A stretch of DNA of 64,000 nt from Streptomyces olivaceoviridis (GCF_014650115.1 NZ_BMUI01000023.1:1-64000); one strand, 5' to 3'; counted from the stretch's first letter, positions 1 through 9,210 are shown. Program-made: numbers and translations. The notes: generated by a model not told the origin, from the sequence alone.

Positions 1-300
1 CGGTGTCTGATCCCCAGTCAGCGGGGGTTGTCCTCCCGGCCGTTGGGCCGTTCCGACGTCTCAAACCTTAGCGGATCCGCCCGGCGATTCCCAATCGGGC
101 CGCCGAGTCCCTATTCGAATTGAATTCGGGCGCGCCGAAATCAACCCGGAGGAGGGAACGTGCTGAAGGTGTGAGGGGTGCCGCTCAGGGCGGCTGAGGT
201 GCCACCGAAGAACCGTTACGGCTCCGCGGCAACCCGAAGAACTTTACGGATCGAGCAGGGGCGTGTCAACACCCTGCTGTCAAGATCTTTTCCGGGGGCG
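1..300. other. No convincing gene
   Basis: This is the flank downstream of the minus-strand MarR gene. It contains a lower-GC patch at about 60-140 (two overlapping TTCGAAT/GAATTC type sequences). At about 151-175 a good ribosome-binding sequence (GGAGGAGG) precedes a GTG, but that frame stops after only four codons. I see no protein-like reading frame and no RNA gene that I can name. It may be the 3' or 5' flank of a gene outside the window. Confidence 0.4.
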
Positions 301-849
301 TCAGTCCAGGTCGCTGAGCCGGCCGCCGGCGTCCGGCTGGGCGTGCTCCACCCGGCGCAGCAGTCTGGTCAGGACCTCACCGAGCACCGCGCGCTCCGCC
401 GGAGTGAGGTCCTGGAGCAGGTCCTCCTCGAAGACCGTCGCCAGGCGCATCGCCTCCAGCCACTTCTCGCGGCCCTCGGGGGTCAGCTCCACGATGACGC
501 GGACGCGGTTGGACTCGTCGCGCTCCCGGGTGACCAGTCCCTCGGTGACCATGCGGTCGATCCGGTGCGTCATGGCGGCCGGGGTGAGGCCGAGCCGCTT
601 GGCCAGCTCGCTGGGGCCCATGCGGTAGGGGGCGCCGGAGAGGACCAGCGCCTTGAGGACCTCCCACTCGGCGTTGCTGATGCCGAGGGCGGCGGTCTGG
701 CGGCCGTAGGCGACGTTCATCCGGCGGTTCAGACGGGACAGCGCCGACACGATCTTCTCGACCTGGGGGTCCAGGCCCTGGAACTCGCGCTGGTAGGCGG
801 CGATCTGTTCTTCGAGCGTCGGCTCTGTGACGCCGGGGGTGTCGGCCAT
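301..849 (-). CDS. MarR-family transcriptional regulator
   Basis: This 182-residue protein has a winged-helix MarR fold. After a helical N-terminus (residues about 8-60) comes the recognition region around residues 85-125 (ELAKRLGLTPAAMTHRIDRM), then a wing containing DESNRVRV and a C-terminal dimerisation helix. MarR proteins usually repress a divergent or adjacent transporter and respond to small aromatic ligands; the ligand here is unknown. The gene is divergent from the MFS exporter at 960, and the shared 110-bp gap holds repeated TTGAAG boxes, so it probably controls that exporter and itself. A -10-like GATACT (plus-strand 856-861) ends 6 bp before the ATG, which suggests a leaderless mRNA. 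Confidence 0.88.
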   Translation of the reverse strand: MADTPGVTEPTLEEQIAAYQREFQGLDPQVEKIVSALSRLNRRMNVAYGRQTAALGISNAEWEVLKALVLSGAPYRMGPSELAKRLGLTPAAMTHRIDRMVTEGLVTRERDESNRVRVIVELTPEGREKWLEAMRLATVFEEDLLQDLTPAERAVLGEVLTRLLRRVEHAQPDAGGRLSDLD

Positions 850-879
850 GGCCGCAGTATCGCACGGGAGTCCTTTGCC

Positions 880-940
880 TTGAAGTCCTTGACCATGTAC
901 TCTTTAGCTTTGAAGTTTAGCTTCGAAGTCTTCAGGTCTA
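880..940. promoter_or_regulatory. Operator-like repeats between marR and MFS genes
   Basis: The gap between the divergent genes holds a near-perfect tandem 13-mer: TTTAGCTTTGAAG at 903-915 and TTTAGCTTCGAAG at 916-928, differing at one base. A further TTGAAG lies at 880-885 and a related TTCAGG at about 931-936. This AT-rich cluster is unlike its surroundings and sits where both promoters must lie, so it is the likely MarR binding region. Binding itself is inferred, not shown. Confidence 0.6.
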
Positions 941-959
941 ACTAGTGAGAGAGGTGAAC

Positions 960-2249
960 GTGACCAGGGCGATGGGCGCGGCGATGCGCCGGATCCACGT
1001 GGGCAACGCACTCAGCGCGTTCGGGCTCGGCTTCACCGTCCCCTACCTGTACGTCTATGTGGCGCAGGTGCGGGGACTGGGAGCCATGACGGCGGGTCTC
1101 GTGCTCGCCGTCTTCGCCGTGGCCGCGCTGATCGTGCTGCCGTTCGCCGGCCGGGCGATCGTGCGGCGCGGCCCGCTGCCGGTCCTGGTCGCCGCCCTGG
1201 TGACCGCCGCCGTGGGCGCGCTGAGCCTCGGTCTGGCGGGCAGCGCCGCGAGTGTGCTGCTGTCCGCCGCGGCGCTCGGGGCCGGGCAGGCCGTGATGCA
1301 GCCGGCGCTGGCGACGATGATTGTTGACTGCTCCTCGGCGGACACGCGCTCGCGTGCGTTCGCGATGCAGTTCTTCCTCCAGAACCTGGGGCTGGGCGTC
1401 GGCGGTCTCATCGGCGGCCACCTCGTCGACACCACGCGCGTGTCGTCGTTCACGCTGCTGTTCGCGATCGAGGCGGCGATGTTCCTGCTGCTGGTCGGCG
1501 TGCTGGCGACCGTGCGGATGCCGCACTCGCCGCGCCTGGCGGGCGCTCCGGCGGGGTCGGCGAAGGGAAGCTGGAAGCAGCTGCTCGGGAACCGGGCGAT
1601 GGTGCAGCTGTCCGTGCTGGGCTTCGTGATCTTCTTCGCCTGCTACGGGCAGTTCGAGTCGGGGTTGAGCGCGTACGGCGTGGAGGCGGCCGGGATCTCC
1701 ACGTCCGCGCTGGGTACCGCGCTGGCCGCGAACACGCTGATGATCGTGGTCGCCCAGTTCGTCGTGCTGAAGTTCGTGGAGCGGCGCCGGCGGTCCCGGG
1801 TCATCGCCGCGGTGGGGGTGATCTGGGCCGTGGCCTGGCTGGCCGCCGGGTACGCGGGGCTGGGACACGGCAGCCAGGAGATGGCCACGGCCGCGTTCGT
1901 GTCGACGTACGCGTTGTTCGGGCTGGGCGAGGCGATGCTGTCGCCGACGGTCGCGCCGCTGGTCGCCGATCTGGCGCCGGAGGGCATGGCCGGGCAGTAC
2001 AACTCGGCGTTCGCCCTGGTCAAGCAGCTGGCACTGGCCGTCGGTCCGGCGGTGGGCGGTCCGCTCGGGGCCTCGTTGCCCGGGCCGTACATCGTGACCT
2101 TCCTGCTGTTCTCGCTGGGGATCACCGTCCTGGCGCTGTGGCTGGGGCGTCGGCTCACCGCCGTACAGGACCGGCCTTGGCTGGCGCGCGGGACCCGGGT
2201 GGTCACCCGGGGCGGGGCGTCCACGGGACCGGTGCCCGCGGACGCGTGA
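960..2249 (+). CDS. MFS transporter (drug/efflux type)
   Basis: A 429-residue integral membrane protein with about 12 hydrophobic helices and the loop motif typical of the major facilitator superfamily (GRAIVRRGP after helix 2). It most likely exports a small molecule by proton antiport across the cytoplasmic membrane; the substrate cannot be read from the sequence. I chose the GTG at 960 because GAGAGG at 949-954 lies 5 bp upstream; in-frame GTGs at 945 and 954 lack this spacing. The gene is divergent from a MarR regulator, the usual arrangement for an inducible exporter, and is followed by a strong hairpin. Confidence 0.85.
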   Translation: MTRAMGAAMRRIHVGNALSAFGLGFTVPYLYVYVAQVRGLGAMTAGLVLAVFAVAALIVLPFAGRAIVRRGPLPVLVAALVTAAVGALSLGLAGSAASVLLSAAALGAGQAVMQPALATMIVDCSSADTRSRAFAMQFFLQNLGLGVGGLIGGHLVDTTRVSSFTLLFAIEAAMFLLLVGVLATVRMPHSPRLAGAPAGSAKGSWKQLLGNRAMVQLSVLGFVIFFACYGQFESGLSAYGVEAAGISTSALGTALAANTLMIVVAQFVVLKFVERRRRSRVIAAVGVIWAVAWLAAGYAGLGHGSQEMATAAFVSTYALFGLGEAMLSPTVAPLVADLAPEGMAGQYNSAFALVKQLALAVGPAVGGPLGASLPGPYIVTFLLFSLGITVLALWLGRRLTAVQDRPWLARGTRVVTRGGASTGPVPADA

Positions 2250-2263
2250 GCCCGCGGTGCGTC

Positions 2264-2291
2264 ACGGCCGTCACCTCCGGGTGACGGCCGT
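2264..2291 (+). terminator. Hairpin after MFS gene
   Basis: A perfect 12-bp stem (ACGGCCGTCACC / GGTGACGGCCGT) closes a 4-nt loop 14 bp after the stop codon. There is no U tract, as is usual in streptomycetes. Confidence 0.7.
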
Positions 2292-2533
2292 CGTCGTGTG
2301 CCGGGCGTGTCGGTCGGCGGGTGGCGAGGTCCGGGTCGGTGGCTCCGGGGCGCGGGTCCTCGGCGTCCAGCGGTTCGCCGAGGGACGGCGTCATGATCGG
2401 GGCGGAGCAGGTGTCGTATCCCTCGGAGATCTCGGGCGCGTCGCTCGGTACGCCGGATCCTTCTGCCGCGGTCGGCTTCCGGCACCGGGCGGGCGCGTGA
2501 CCGCGCTGCCGCGCCGGCGGGTCCGGCCACCGG

Positions 2534-4195
2534 TCAGTGCTTCGCCTTCGGCAGGACGAACTCGCACCACACCGCCTTTCCGCCGCCGGGGGCGCGGCGA
2601 CAGCCCCAGCTGGAGGCGATCGTCGCGACGATGGCGATGCCCCGGCCCGACTCGTCGCCGGGCCCGGCGCGACGGCGCCTCGGCAGGTGGTCGTCGCCGT
2701 CGGTGACCTCCACGATGAGGCGGCGGTCGGTGCGGCGGAGGCGGAGCCGCATGGGCGGGGTGCCGTGCTGGAGGCTGTTGGCGACCAGTTCACTGGTGGC
2801 GAGGACGCCGAGGTCGTGCAGTTCGGCGGGGAAGCGCCAGCTGGTGAGGACGCCGGAGGCGAAGGCACGCGCGCGGGGGGCCGCTTCGACGCCGCCGAGG
2901 AGTTCGAGGGCCGCGTTGCGGAAGAGGTCGCCGTCGGGGCCGGTCCGCGCGGGGTGCTGGAGGACGAGGACGGCGACGTCGTCGTCGTGGTCGGCGGTGA
3001 CGCCGGCCGAGCGGACCAGGCGGTCGCAGACGACCTGGGGGCTGCCGGTCGCGCCGGCGAGGGCGCCTTCGAGCGCGGCGATGCCCTCGTCCAGGTCGGC
3101 GTCGCGGCGCTCGACCAGGCCGTCGGTGTAGAGGACGGCCGTGGAGCCGGGGCCGAGGGCGATGGAGCCGGAGGAATGCATCCAGCCGCCGGTGCCGAGC
3201 GGCGGGCCGGTGGGTTCGTCGGCGCGGGAGACCGTGCCGTTCTCGTCGCGGACCAGGATCGGCAGGTGGCCGGCGGACGCGTAGACCAGGCGGCCCTCGT
3301 TCGGGTCGTGGACGGCGTAGACGCAGGTGGCGATCTGGTTGGCGTCGATCTCGGCGGCGAGGCCGTCGAGGAGTTGCAGGACCTCGTGCGGGGGCAGGTC
3401 GAGGCGGGCGTAGGCGCGGACGGCCGTGCGGAGCTGGCCCATGACGGCGGCGGCCCGCACCCCGCGGCCCATGACGTCGCCGATGACGAGGGCGGTCCGG
3501 CCGCCGCCGAGGGTGATCACGTCGTACCAGTCGCCGCCGACCGCGGCCTCGGTGCCGCCGGGCTGGTAGGTGGCGGCGATGCGCAGGTCGTCGGGCTGTT
3601 CCAGTTCCTGCGGGAGCAGGGAGCGCTGGAGGGTGACGGCCGTCTCGCGCTGGCGGCGCTCGCTGGCGCGCAGGCGCTCGGCGGCCTCGGCGTGGTCGGT
3701 GACGTCCGTGGCGAAGACGAGGACCGCGCCGCCGCCTGCGGCGCGGTCGCCGTCCTCGGCGACGGGGGTGCAGGTGAAGGTGTACGAGCGGCCGTCGACG
3801 GCCTTGCGGGACTTCAGGGTGCGGGGCCTGCCGCTGCGCAGCACCTGGTCGAGCAGCGGGAGCAGGCCCAGTTCGGCGAGTTCGGGCAGGGCCTCGCGGG
3901 CGGTCGCGCCGGTGGCGCGGGCGCCGAAGGCCGTCGTGTAGGCGTCGTTGACGTAGGCGATGCGGTGGTCGGGGCCGTGGAGGAGGGCGACGAGGGCCGG
4001 GACGCGGTCCAGGACGTCACGCGCGGGCAGTTCGTCGACGGCGGGTACCGGGGCTGTGCCGTCGGCGGGCTGTTCGGCGCGGGCCGCGGGCACGGAGCCT
4101 TCCCCCCGCCGGTCCGGGGAGACCGCCGTCTCGGTCCGCGCGGCGGCGCGGCGCTGCGTTCCGGGGAGCCGGGCGCTCCAGCGCGTGAAGTTCAC
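2534..4195 (-). CDS. PAS-SpoIIE phosphatase-HATPase signalling protein
   Basis: This 553-residue soluble protein has three modules in order: a PAS sensor domain (about residues 60-170), a PP2C/SpoIIE serine phosphatase domain (about 195-415, with GGDWYDV, VIGDVMGRG, YTDGLVERR and a DDDVAVLVL metal-site segment), and a C-terminal GHKL ATPase of the anti-sigma type (about 430-550, N-box ATSELVANSLQHG). Such RsbU/RsbW-like fusions set the phosphorylation state of anti-anti-sigma factors, so it probably feeds a partner-switching pathway. No sigma or STAS partner is adjacent. The GTG start has no close Shine-Dalgarno sequence, so the start is less certain than the domains. Streptomyces carries many paralogues. 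Confidence 0.85.
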   Translation of the reverse strand: MNFTRWSARLPGTQRRAAARTETAVSPDRRGEGSVPAARAEQPADGTAPVPAVDELPARDVLDRVPALVALLHGPDHRIAYVNDAYTTAFGARATGATAREALPELAELGLLPLLDQVLRSGRPRTLKSRKAVDGRSYTFTCTPVAEDGDRAAGGGAVLVFATDVTDHAEAAERLRASERRQRETAVTLQRSLLPQELEQPDDLRIAATYQPGGTEAAVGGDWYDVITLGGGRTALVIGDVMGRGVRAAAVMGQLRTAVRAYARLDLPPHEVLQLLDGLAAEIDANQIATCVYAVHDPNEGRLVYASAGHLPILVRDENGTVSRADEPTGPPLGTGGWMHSSGSIALGPGSTAVLYTDGLVERRDADLDEGIAALEGALAGATGSPQVVCDRLVRSAGVTADHDDDVAVLVLQHPARTGPDGDLFRNAALELLGGVEAAPRARAFASGVLTSWRFPAELHDLGVLATSELVANSLQHGTPPMRLRLRRTDRRLIVEVTDGDDHLPRRRRAGPGDESGRGIAIVATIASSWGCRRAPGGGKAVWCEFVLPKAKH

Positions 4196-4327
4196 TTGGG
4201 GAAAGCCTCGTGGGTGCTAGGGCGGGCGGGTGCCCGTCCGACGTCGTAGGGCAGTCTGGCAGGGAGCGGGCCGCGGCGGGCGACAACCGTCAGACGCCGG
4301 GGCGGGCCGTGGAGTTCCTGAGTCCGG

Positions 4328-5707
4328 TCAGGACGACCCCTTCGGGTCGTCGGAGGGGTCGTGAGGAGGATTTCCACCGGCCGCGAGTTCGAACTCCGCT
4401 CGGGGGTGTTCGAGTGAACCGAGCGAGACGATCTCCCGTTTGAAGAGCCCGGCGAGGGTCCATTCGGCGAGCACCCGGGCCTTGCGGTTGACGGTGGGCA
4501 CCCTGCTGAGGTGGTACAGGCGGTGCATGAACCACGCAGGGTAGCCCTTCAGTTCGCGCCCGTAGACCTGTGCGACGCCCTTGTGCAGGCCGAGGGAGGC
4601 GACCGAGCCGACGTACTTGTGCGCGTACGTCTGGAGGGGCTCGCCGCGCAGGGAGCGCACGATGTTGTCGCCGAGGACCTTGGCCTGGCGGACCGCGTGC
4701 TGGGCGTTGGGGGCGGTCTCGGTGCCGGGTTCGGCGGCCGTGACGTCGGGTACGGCGGCGGCGTCGCCGGCGGCCCAGGCGTGCTCGGTGCCGTCGACGG
4801 TGAGCTGGGCGGTGCAGCGGAGCCGGCCGCGGTCGGTGCGCGGCAGGTCGGTGGCGGCGATCAGCGGATGCGGTTTGACGCCGGCCGTCCACACGAGCGT
4901 ACGGGTCGGGAAGCGCTGGCCGTCGCTGAGCACGGCGACGCGGTCGGCGCAGGACTCCAGGCGGGTGTCCAGCAGCACCTGGATGTTGCGGCGGCGCAGC
5001 TCGGTGACGGTGTACCGGCCCATCTCGGGGCCGACCTCCGGGAGGATGCGGTCGGTGGCCTCCACGAGGATCCACTTCATGTCCTCGGGGCGGAGGTTGT
5101 GGTAGTAGCGCGCGGTGTAGCGGGCCATGTCCTCCAGCTCGCCGAGGGCCTCGACGCCCGCGTAGCCGCCGCCGACGAAGACGAAGGTGAGGGCGGCGTC
5201 GCGGACGGCCGGGTCGCGGGTGGAGGAGGCGATGTCCATCTGCTCGATGACGTGGTTGCGCAGGCCGATGGCCTCTTCGACGGTCTTGAAGCCGATGCCG
5301 TACTCGGCGAGGCCGGGGATGGGCAGGGCGCGGGAGACCGAACCGGGGGCGAGCACGAGTTCGTCGTAGCCGAGGAGTTCGGCGGTACTGCCGTCCTCGG
5401 CGGTGGCGAGGGTGGTGACGGCGGCGGTGCGTACGGCGTGGTCGATCGAGGTGACCTCGCCGACGACGACGTGGCAGTGGTCCAGGACGCGGCGCAGCGG
5501 TACGACGACGTGGCGCGGGGAGATCGAGCCGGCGGCGGCCTCGGGGAGGAACGGCTGGTACGTCATGTAGGGATCGGGGGTGACGACGGTGATGTCGACC
5601 TCGCCCCTCCTCAGCTCGGCCCTCAGCTTCCGCTGGAGGCGCAGGGCCGTGTACATCCCGACGTAGCCGCCGCCGACAACCAGAATGCGCGCACGTTCCT
5701 TCACCAT
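4328..5707 (-). CDS. Type II NADH dehydrogenase (NDH-2 family)
   Basis: This 459-residue FAD enzyme would pass electrons from NADH to quinone at the inner face of the membrane without pumping protons. The N-terminal dinucleotide fold (ILVVGGGYVGMYTALRL) binds FAD, a second fold near residues 170-185 (VFVGGGYAGVEALGEL) binds NADH, and WAAGDAAAVPD is the conserved FAD-contact segment. A C-terminal amphipathic region containing HRLYHLSRVPT fits membrane attachment. I start at the ATG at 5707, just before the first beta strand; the open frame runs further upstream without protein-like sequence. It is divergent from the AtrA-like gene; I saw no Rex-type TGTGAAC/TTCACA site upstream. Confidence 0.85.
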   Translation of the reverse strand: MVKERARILVVGGGYVGMYTALRLQRKLRAELRRGEVDITVVTPDPYMTYQPFLPEAAAGSISPRHVVVPLRRVLDHCHVVVGEVTSIDHAVRTAAVTTLATAEDGSTAELLGYDELVLAPGSVSRALPIPGLAEYGIGFKTVEEAIGLRNHVIEQMDIASSTRDPAVRDAALTFVFVGGGYAGVEALGELEDMARYTARYYHNLRPEDMKWILVEATDRILPEVGPEMGRYTVTELRRRNIQVLLDTRLESCADRVAVLSDGQRFPTRTLVWTAGVKPHPLIAATDLPRTDRGRLRCTAQLTVDGTEHAWAAGDAAAVPDVTAAEPGTETAPNAQHAVRQAKVLGDNIVRSLRGEPLQTYAHKYVGSVASLGLHKGVAQVYGRELKGYPAWFMHRLYHLSRVPTVNRKARVLAEWTLAGLFKREIVSLGSLEHPRAEFELAAGGNPPHDPSDDPKGSS

Positions 5708-6083
5708 CCCATGACGCACCCGCCGCTGGAGTTTGTCCACAGCCCCGACAATTTGTGTGACCGGCGGTCCGGTGTGCGCACGACCGGCCGCGGCGTCCGC
5801 GCGGGACGAAAGGGGGCAGGTCAGCGGGGGCGGGCGACAGGGGGCGAAGGGCGGGAATCGGGATGTATACACCCCGTACTCCGATCGGGGGGCGCACTGT
5901 ACGGAACCTGCCCCTTCTGAATTGACTTCCTCTCAACTATGTTCGTGTGTCGACGGGGTGTAGGGAATGTGGTCGAACGGGTCCGCGACGGGCGGATCCG
6001 GTCGGGACCGAAGCCAGTTCCGCGCACCTCGCGTTCAGTTGCGGGGAGTCTCCGGGGGGAGACGTCATTACCGGGGGAAACAC
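5708..6083. promoter_or_regulatory. Divergent intergenic region, ndh / atrA
   Basis: This 376-bp stretch has no gene and must carry the promoters of both divergent genes. Lower-GC sequence lies at 5855-5950, including GTATAC (about 5865) and a TTGACT. A GGAAT half-site of the published AtrA operator type occurs twice (about 5852 and 5968), but no full inverted repeat was seen. Exact promoters could not be fixed. Confidence 0.4.
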
Positions 6084-6860
6084 ATGCATGTTCAGGACAC
6101 GCATTGGGCATCGGCAGCGGCCGTCGCACCCGGCGGCAAGGCGATGAGCGCGGCGGTGGGCAGTGGACGCGCGGACACGGCGCGGACGACCCCGCTGCGG
6201 GTGGACGCACAGCGCAACCTGGAGCACGTGCTGCGCGCGGCGCGTGAGGTGTTCGGCGAGCTGGGGTACGGCGCGCCGATGGAAGATGTGGCGCGGCGGG
6301 CCCGGGTCGGGGTCGGCACGGTGTACCGGCGCTTTCCCAGCAAGGACGTGCTGGTCCGGCGGATCGCCGAGGAGGAGACGGCCCGGCTGACCGAGCAGGC
6401 CCGGGCGGCGCTCGGGCAGGAGGACGAGCCGTGGTCGGCGCTGTCGCGGTTCCTGCGGACGTCCGTGGCGTCCGGGGCGGGGAGGTTGCTGCCGCCGCAG
6501 GTGCTGCGGGTCGGCTCCGCCGGTTCCGGTGATGCCGGAGCGGCCGGTGAGGCGTTCGGCCTCGCCGGAGAGGCTCGGGTGCCGCAGCAGCGGGTGCAGC
6601 CGGGCAGTGCCGAGCTGCGGCTCGTGGCGCAGGAGGCCGCGGTGGCCGATGACGCCGGGGCCGGGGCGCTGCTCGACGTGGTCGGGCAGTTGGTGGACCG
6701 GGCCCGGGCGGCGGGTGAGCTGCGGACGGACGTGTCCGTGGGTGACGTGCTGTTGGTGATCGCCACGGCGGCGCCGTCGCTGCCGGACGCGGCGCAGCAG
6801 GCGGAGGCGTCGGCGCGGTTGCTGGACATCCTGCTGGAGGGGCTGAGGTCCCGGTCGTAG
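6084..6860 (+). CDS. atrA: TetR-family regulator, AtrA-like
   Basis: This 258-residue protein has an N-terminal TetR helix-turn-helix at about residues 38-90 (DVARRARVGVGTVYRRFPSK) and a helical ligand-binding domain. The sequence, its place beside an NDH-2 gene and the neighbouring sigma factor match S. coelicolor AtrA (SCO4118), known to activate the actinorhodin activator gene actII-ORF4 and the GlcNAc permease nagE2; that identity is from memory. I chose ATG 6084 because GGGGGA (6073-6078) lies just upstream, while the longer frame starting at 5967 has no such site. A 14-bp hairpin follows the stop codon. Confidence 0.85.
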   Translation: MHVQDTHWASAAAVAPGGKAMSAAVGSGRADTARTTPLRVDAQRNLEHVLRAAREVFGELGYGAPMEDVARRARVGVGTVYRRFPSKDVLVRRIAEEETARLTEQARAALGQEDEPWSALSRFLRTSVASGAGRLLPPQVLRVGSAGSGDAGAAGEAFGLAGEARVPQQRVQPGSAELRLVAQEAAVADDAGAGALLDVVGQLVDRARAAGELRTDVSVGDVLLVIATAAPSLPDAAQQAEASARLLDILLEGLRSRS

Positions 6861-7245
6861 CCGGGCCTCGGCCTGCCTTCGGGGGCGTCCCGTCCTTGAC
6901 CGGCACCACCCGCGCGGCTGTCGCGGTCGGGTGGTGCCGGTGGCCTTTGCGGGGCGGGTGCGCCGTCGGCGGCTGCGGGTCGCGCCGTACGGCCGCTGCC
7001 CCGTCGTGGGTGTGGGGGCGTGGGGCGGTGGTGGGGCGCACCCACGCCGTCCCGCGCCCCCCTTCTCCGTTGGGTGGCCCTCGCATCGGCTGCGGCGGCT
7101 GGGCGTTCGAGGGGTGTTCGGGGGATGTGGGGGCACGTGCGCTCGGATGAGTGGATGGGGTGCGCGCGGGGGGCTTCGGGGGAGTTCGGTGTGGCAGGCT
7201 GAGGCCTGACGGGTTGGGCTGAGCCGGGGTCGGGGGCTGTCCGCG
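6861..7245. other. Intergenic region between atrA and sigma gene
   Basis: This stretch holds the terminator hairpin at 6899-6941 and then about 300 bp of very G-rich plus-strand sequence up to the sigma factor start. Short frames here have no protein-like character. A promoter for the sigma gene is expected but I could not pick one out with confidence. Confidence 0.4.
6899..6941 (+). terminator. Hairpin after atrA
   Basis: A perfect 14-bp stem (ACCGGCACCACCCG / CGGGTGGTGCCGGT) closes a 15-nt loop that can itself pair as CGCG/CGCG. It lies 38 bp after the stop codon. Confidence 0.75.
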
Positions 7246-9210
7246 ATGGGCGTTGACGGGTGGGACGGGTCGCGCGGTGACGACGGGGACGCGGAGACTC
7301 GGGAGCTGACCTCACCCCAGGTGCCGCACCAAGGCGGACGGCCGGCTTCCTCCGGCGGGGGCCGTGACGGGAACGTGCCCGCCCAGCGTGGGGGAAGCGT
7401 GCCGCCGCCCCGGGGGACGCCGCCCGCCGACACCGAGCTGATCGAGCGGATGCGCGGCGGTGACGACTCCGCCTACGAGGAGTTGTACCGACGGCACGCC
7501 GACGCGGTACGGCGCTACGCCCGCACCTGCTGCCGGGACGGGCACACCGCCGACGACCTCACCGCCGAGGTGTTCGCGCGGATGCTGCAAGCGGTGCGGG
7601 GCGGCTCCGGGCCCGAACACGCCGTACGGGCCTATCTGCTGACCTCGGTCCGGCGTGTCGCCGCCCACTGGACGAAATCCGCCCGGCGGGAGCAACTCGT
7701 CGACGACTTCGCCCTCTTCATCCAGCAGGCCGCCCGGGTCCCGGAAGCCCCCGACGACACCGCGTTCATCGGCACCTCCGGGGCGGGCCTCGGTCTCGGC
7801 GCCGACGCCCGCGCCCTGCACGAGGCCGAGCAGTCCATGGCCATGCGGGCCTTCCGCTCGCTGCCCGAACGCTGGCAGGCCGTGCTGTGGCACACCGAGG
7901 TGGAGGACGAGTCCCCGAGCGAGGTGGCCGTCCTGTTCGGGCTGGACGCCAACGGCACCCGGGTGCTCGCCAGCCGCGCGCGCGAGGGGCTGAAGCAGGC
8001 GTACCTCCAGGCCCACGTCAGCGCCGCCCTCGCCCAGGACGAGGAGTGCGCCCGCTACGCCGACCAGCTCGGCGGCTACGCCCGCCGCAAGCTGCGCGTC
8101 CGCGCCGAGCGGGGCCTGCGCAAGCACCTGGAGGAGTGCGCCAAGTGCCGGCTGGCGGCGGCGCAGATCGAAGAGGTCGCGAGCGGTATCCCCGCTGTCG
8201 TGCCGGTCGCGGTCATCGGCTGGTTCGGGGCCGCCGGGTACGCCAAGGCCCTCGGGATCGTGGCCGGCGGCGCGGGGGCCGGGGCGGCCGGCGCCGCCGC
8301 CGCGGCCGGCGGCTCGTCCGGCGGGGCGAGCGGCGCGGGCGGTGCCGCGGCCTCCGAGGGACTCGGGGCGCCGGTGAAGGCCGGCATCGCGGCCGGTGTG
8401 GTCGCGGTGGCCGCCGCCGCGGTCGCGCTGGCCCTGGTGAACGACGGCCGTCCGGCGAAGGAGGTCGCCCAGCCGGCGCCTGCCCCCTCCCCGTCGGTGT
8501 CCGCGCCGGTCGTACGGCCCCGGACGCCCGCGCCCGCACCGCCTCCGCGCACGCCCCCGCCGAAGCCCGTCGCCCGCGCTCCCGAACCGGCGCCGACGCC
8601 CGCCGGCACGCCTGCCCGCACGCCCACCCCGACAGCCCCGACAGCCCCGACAGCCCCGGTGAAGCCGGCCCCCGAGCCCGTCCCGCCGCCCGCACCCACG
8701 CCCACCCCCACGCCCACCCCCACGCCGATGCCGAGACCCAAGCCGACCCCGACGCCCGCTCCGCCGCCGGCGCCCACCGTCTACGAGCTGAGCGAGCTGC
8801 GCTTCGACGTCGTCGGCGACGGCACCCGGCCCGAGATCGCGCTCGGCGAGAGCAGCTGGGTGTGGCAGCGGTACGGCATGTCCGTCGGCGGCGAGCGGTA
8901 CGCGCGCGGGGTCACCGTCCACGGCGACTCCTCCGTCACCATCGCCCTCAACCGGCAGTGCACCGCGTACGACGCGCTGGCCGGCGTGGACGACATGACG
9001 CCCGGCCTCGGCAAGGTCTCCTTCTCCGTCTACGCCGACGGGGTGCGGCTGTGGCGGTCCGGCATGGTCAAGGGCCGCGACCCGGCCGTCTCCGTCCACG
9101 TCGACCTCACCGGGCGCGGGACCGTACGGCTCGTGGTGGAACCGCACGGCAACGGCTTGGACCGGGCGGCGCTCGCGGACTGGGCGGAGTCCCGGTTCAC
9201 CTGCCGCTAG
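7246..9210 (+). CDS. ECF-like sigma factor fused to membrane and NPCBM domains
   Basis: This 654-residue protein combines parts usually kept separate. Residues about 60-140 form sigma region 2 (MRGGDDSAYEELYRRHADAV) and about 200-255 region 4 (SLPERWQAVLWHTEVEDESP). A zinc-finger anti-sigma-like motif follows (HLEECAKC, near 295), then a Gly/Ala stretch, one clear membrane helix (about 378-402), a Pro/Thr-rich spacer (about 405-510) and a C-terminal NPCBM carbohydrate-binding domain (about 512-654). The order implies a cytoplasmic sigma domain and an exported sugar-binding domain. It resembles S. coelicolor SCO4117, reported to affect differentiation and secondary metabolism. The ATG at 7246 is preceded by GGGGG; later in-frame starts remain possible. 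The 3' end overlaps the convergent SARP gene by 14 bp. Confidence 0.82.
   Translation: MGVDGWDGSRGDDGDAETRELTSPQVPHQGGRPASSGGGRDGNVPAQRGGSVPPPRGTPPADTELIERMRGGDDSAYEELYRRHADAVRRYARTCCRDGHTADDLTAEVFARMLQAVRGGSGPEHAVRAYLLTSVRRVAAHWTKSARREQLVDDFALFIQQAARVPEAPDDTAFIGTSGAGLGLGADARALHEAEQSMAMRAFRSLPERWQAVLWHTEVEDESPSEVAVLFGLDANGTRVLASRAREGLKQAYLQAHVSAALAQDEECARYADQLGGYARRKLRVRAERGLRKHLEECAKCRLAAAQIEEVASGIPAVVPVAVIGWFGAAGYAKALGIVAGGAGAGAAGAAAAAGGSSGGASGAGGAAASEGLGAPVKAGIAAGVVAVAAAAVALALVNDGRPAKEVAQPAPAPSPSVSAPVVRPRTPAPAPPPRTPPPKPVARAPEPAPTPAGTPARTPTPTAPTAPTAPVKPAPEPVPPPAPTPTPTPTPTPMPRPKPTPTPAPPPAPTVYELSELRFDVVGDGTRPEIALGESSWVWQRYGMSVGGERYARGVTVHGDSSVTIALNRQCTAYDALAGVDDMTPGLGKVSFSVYADGVRLWRSGMVKGRDPAVSVHVDLTGRGTVRLVVEPHGNGLDRAALADWAESRFTCR

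Noticed and set aside
5708..6083. A Rex (redox) operator upstream of the NADH dehydrogenase
   Set aside because: Only a partial TTGTGTGA was seen; the inverted half TTCACA is missing at the right spacing.
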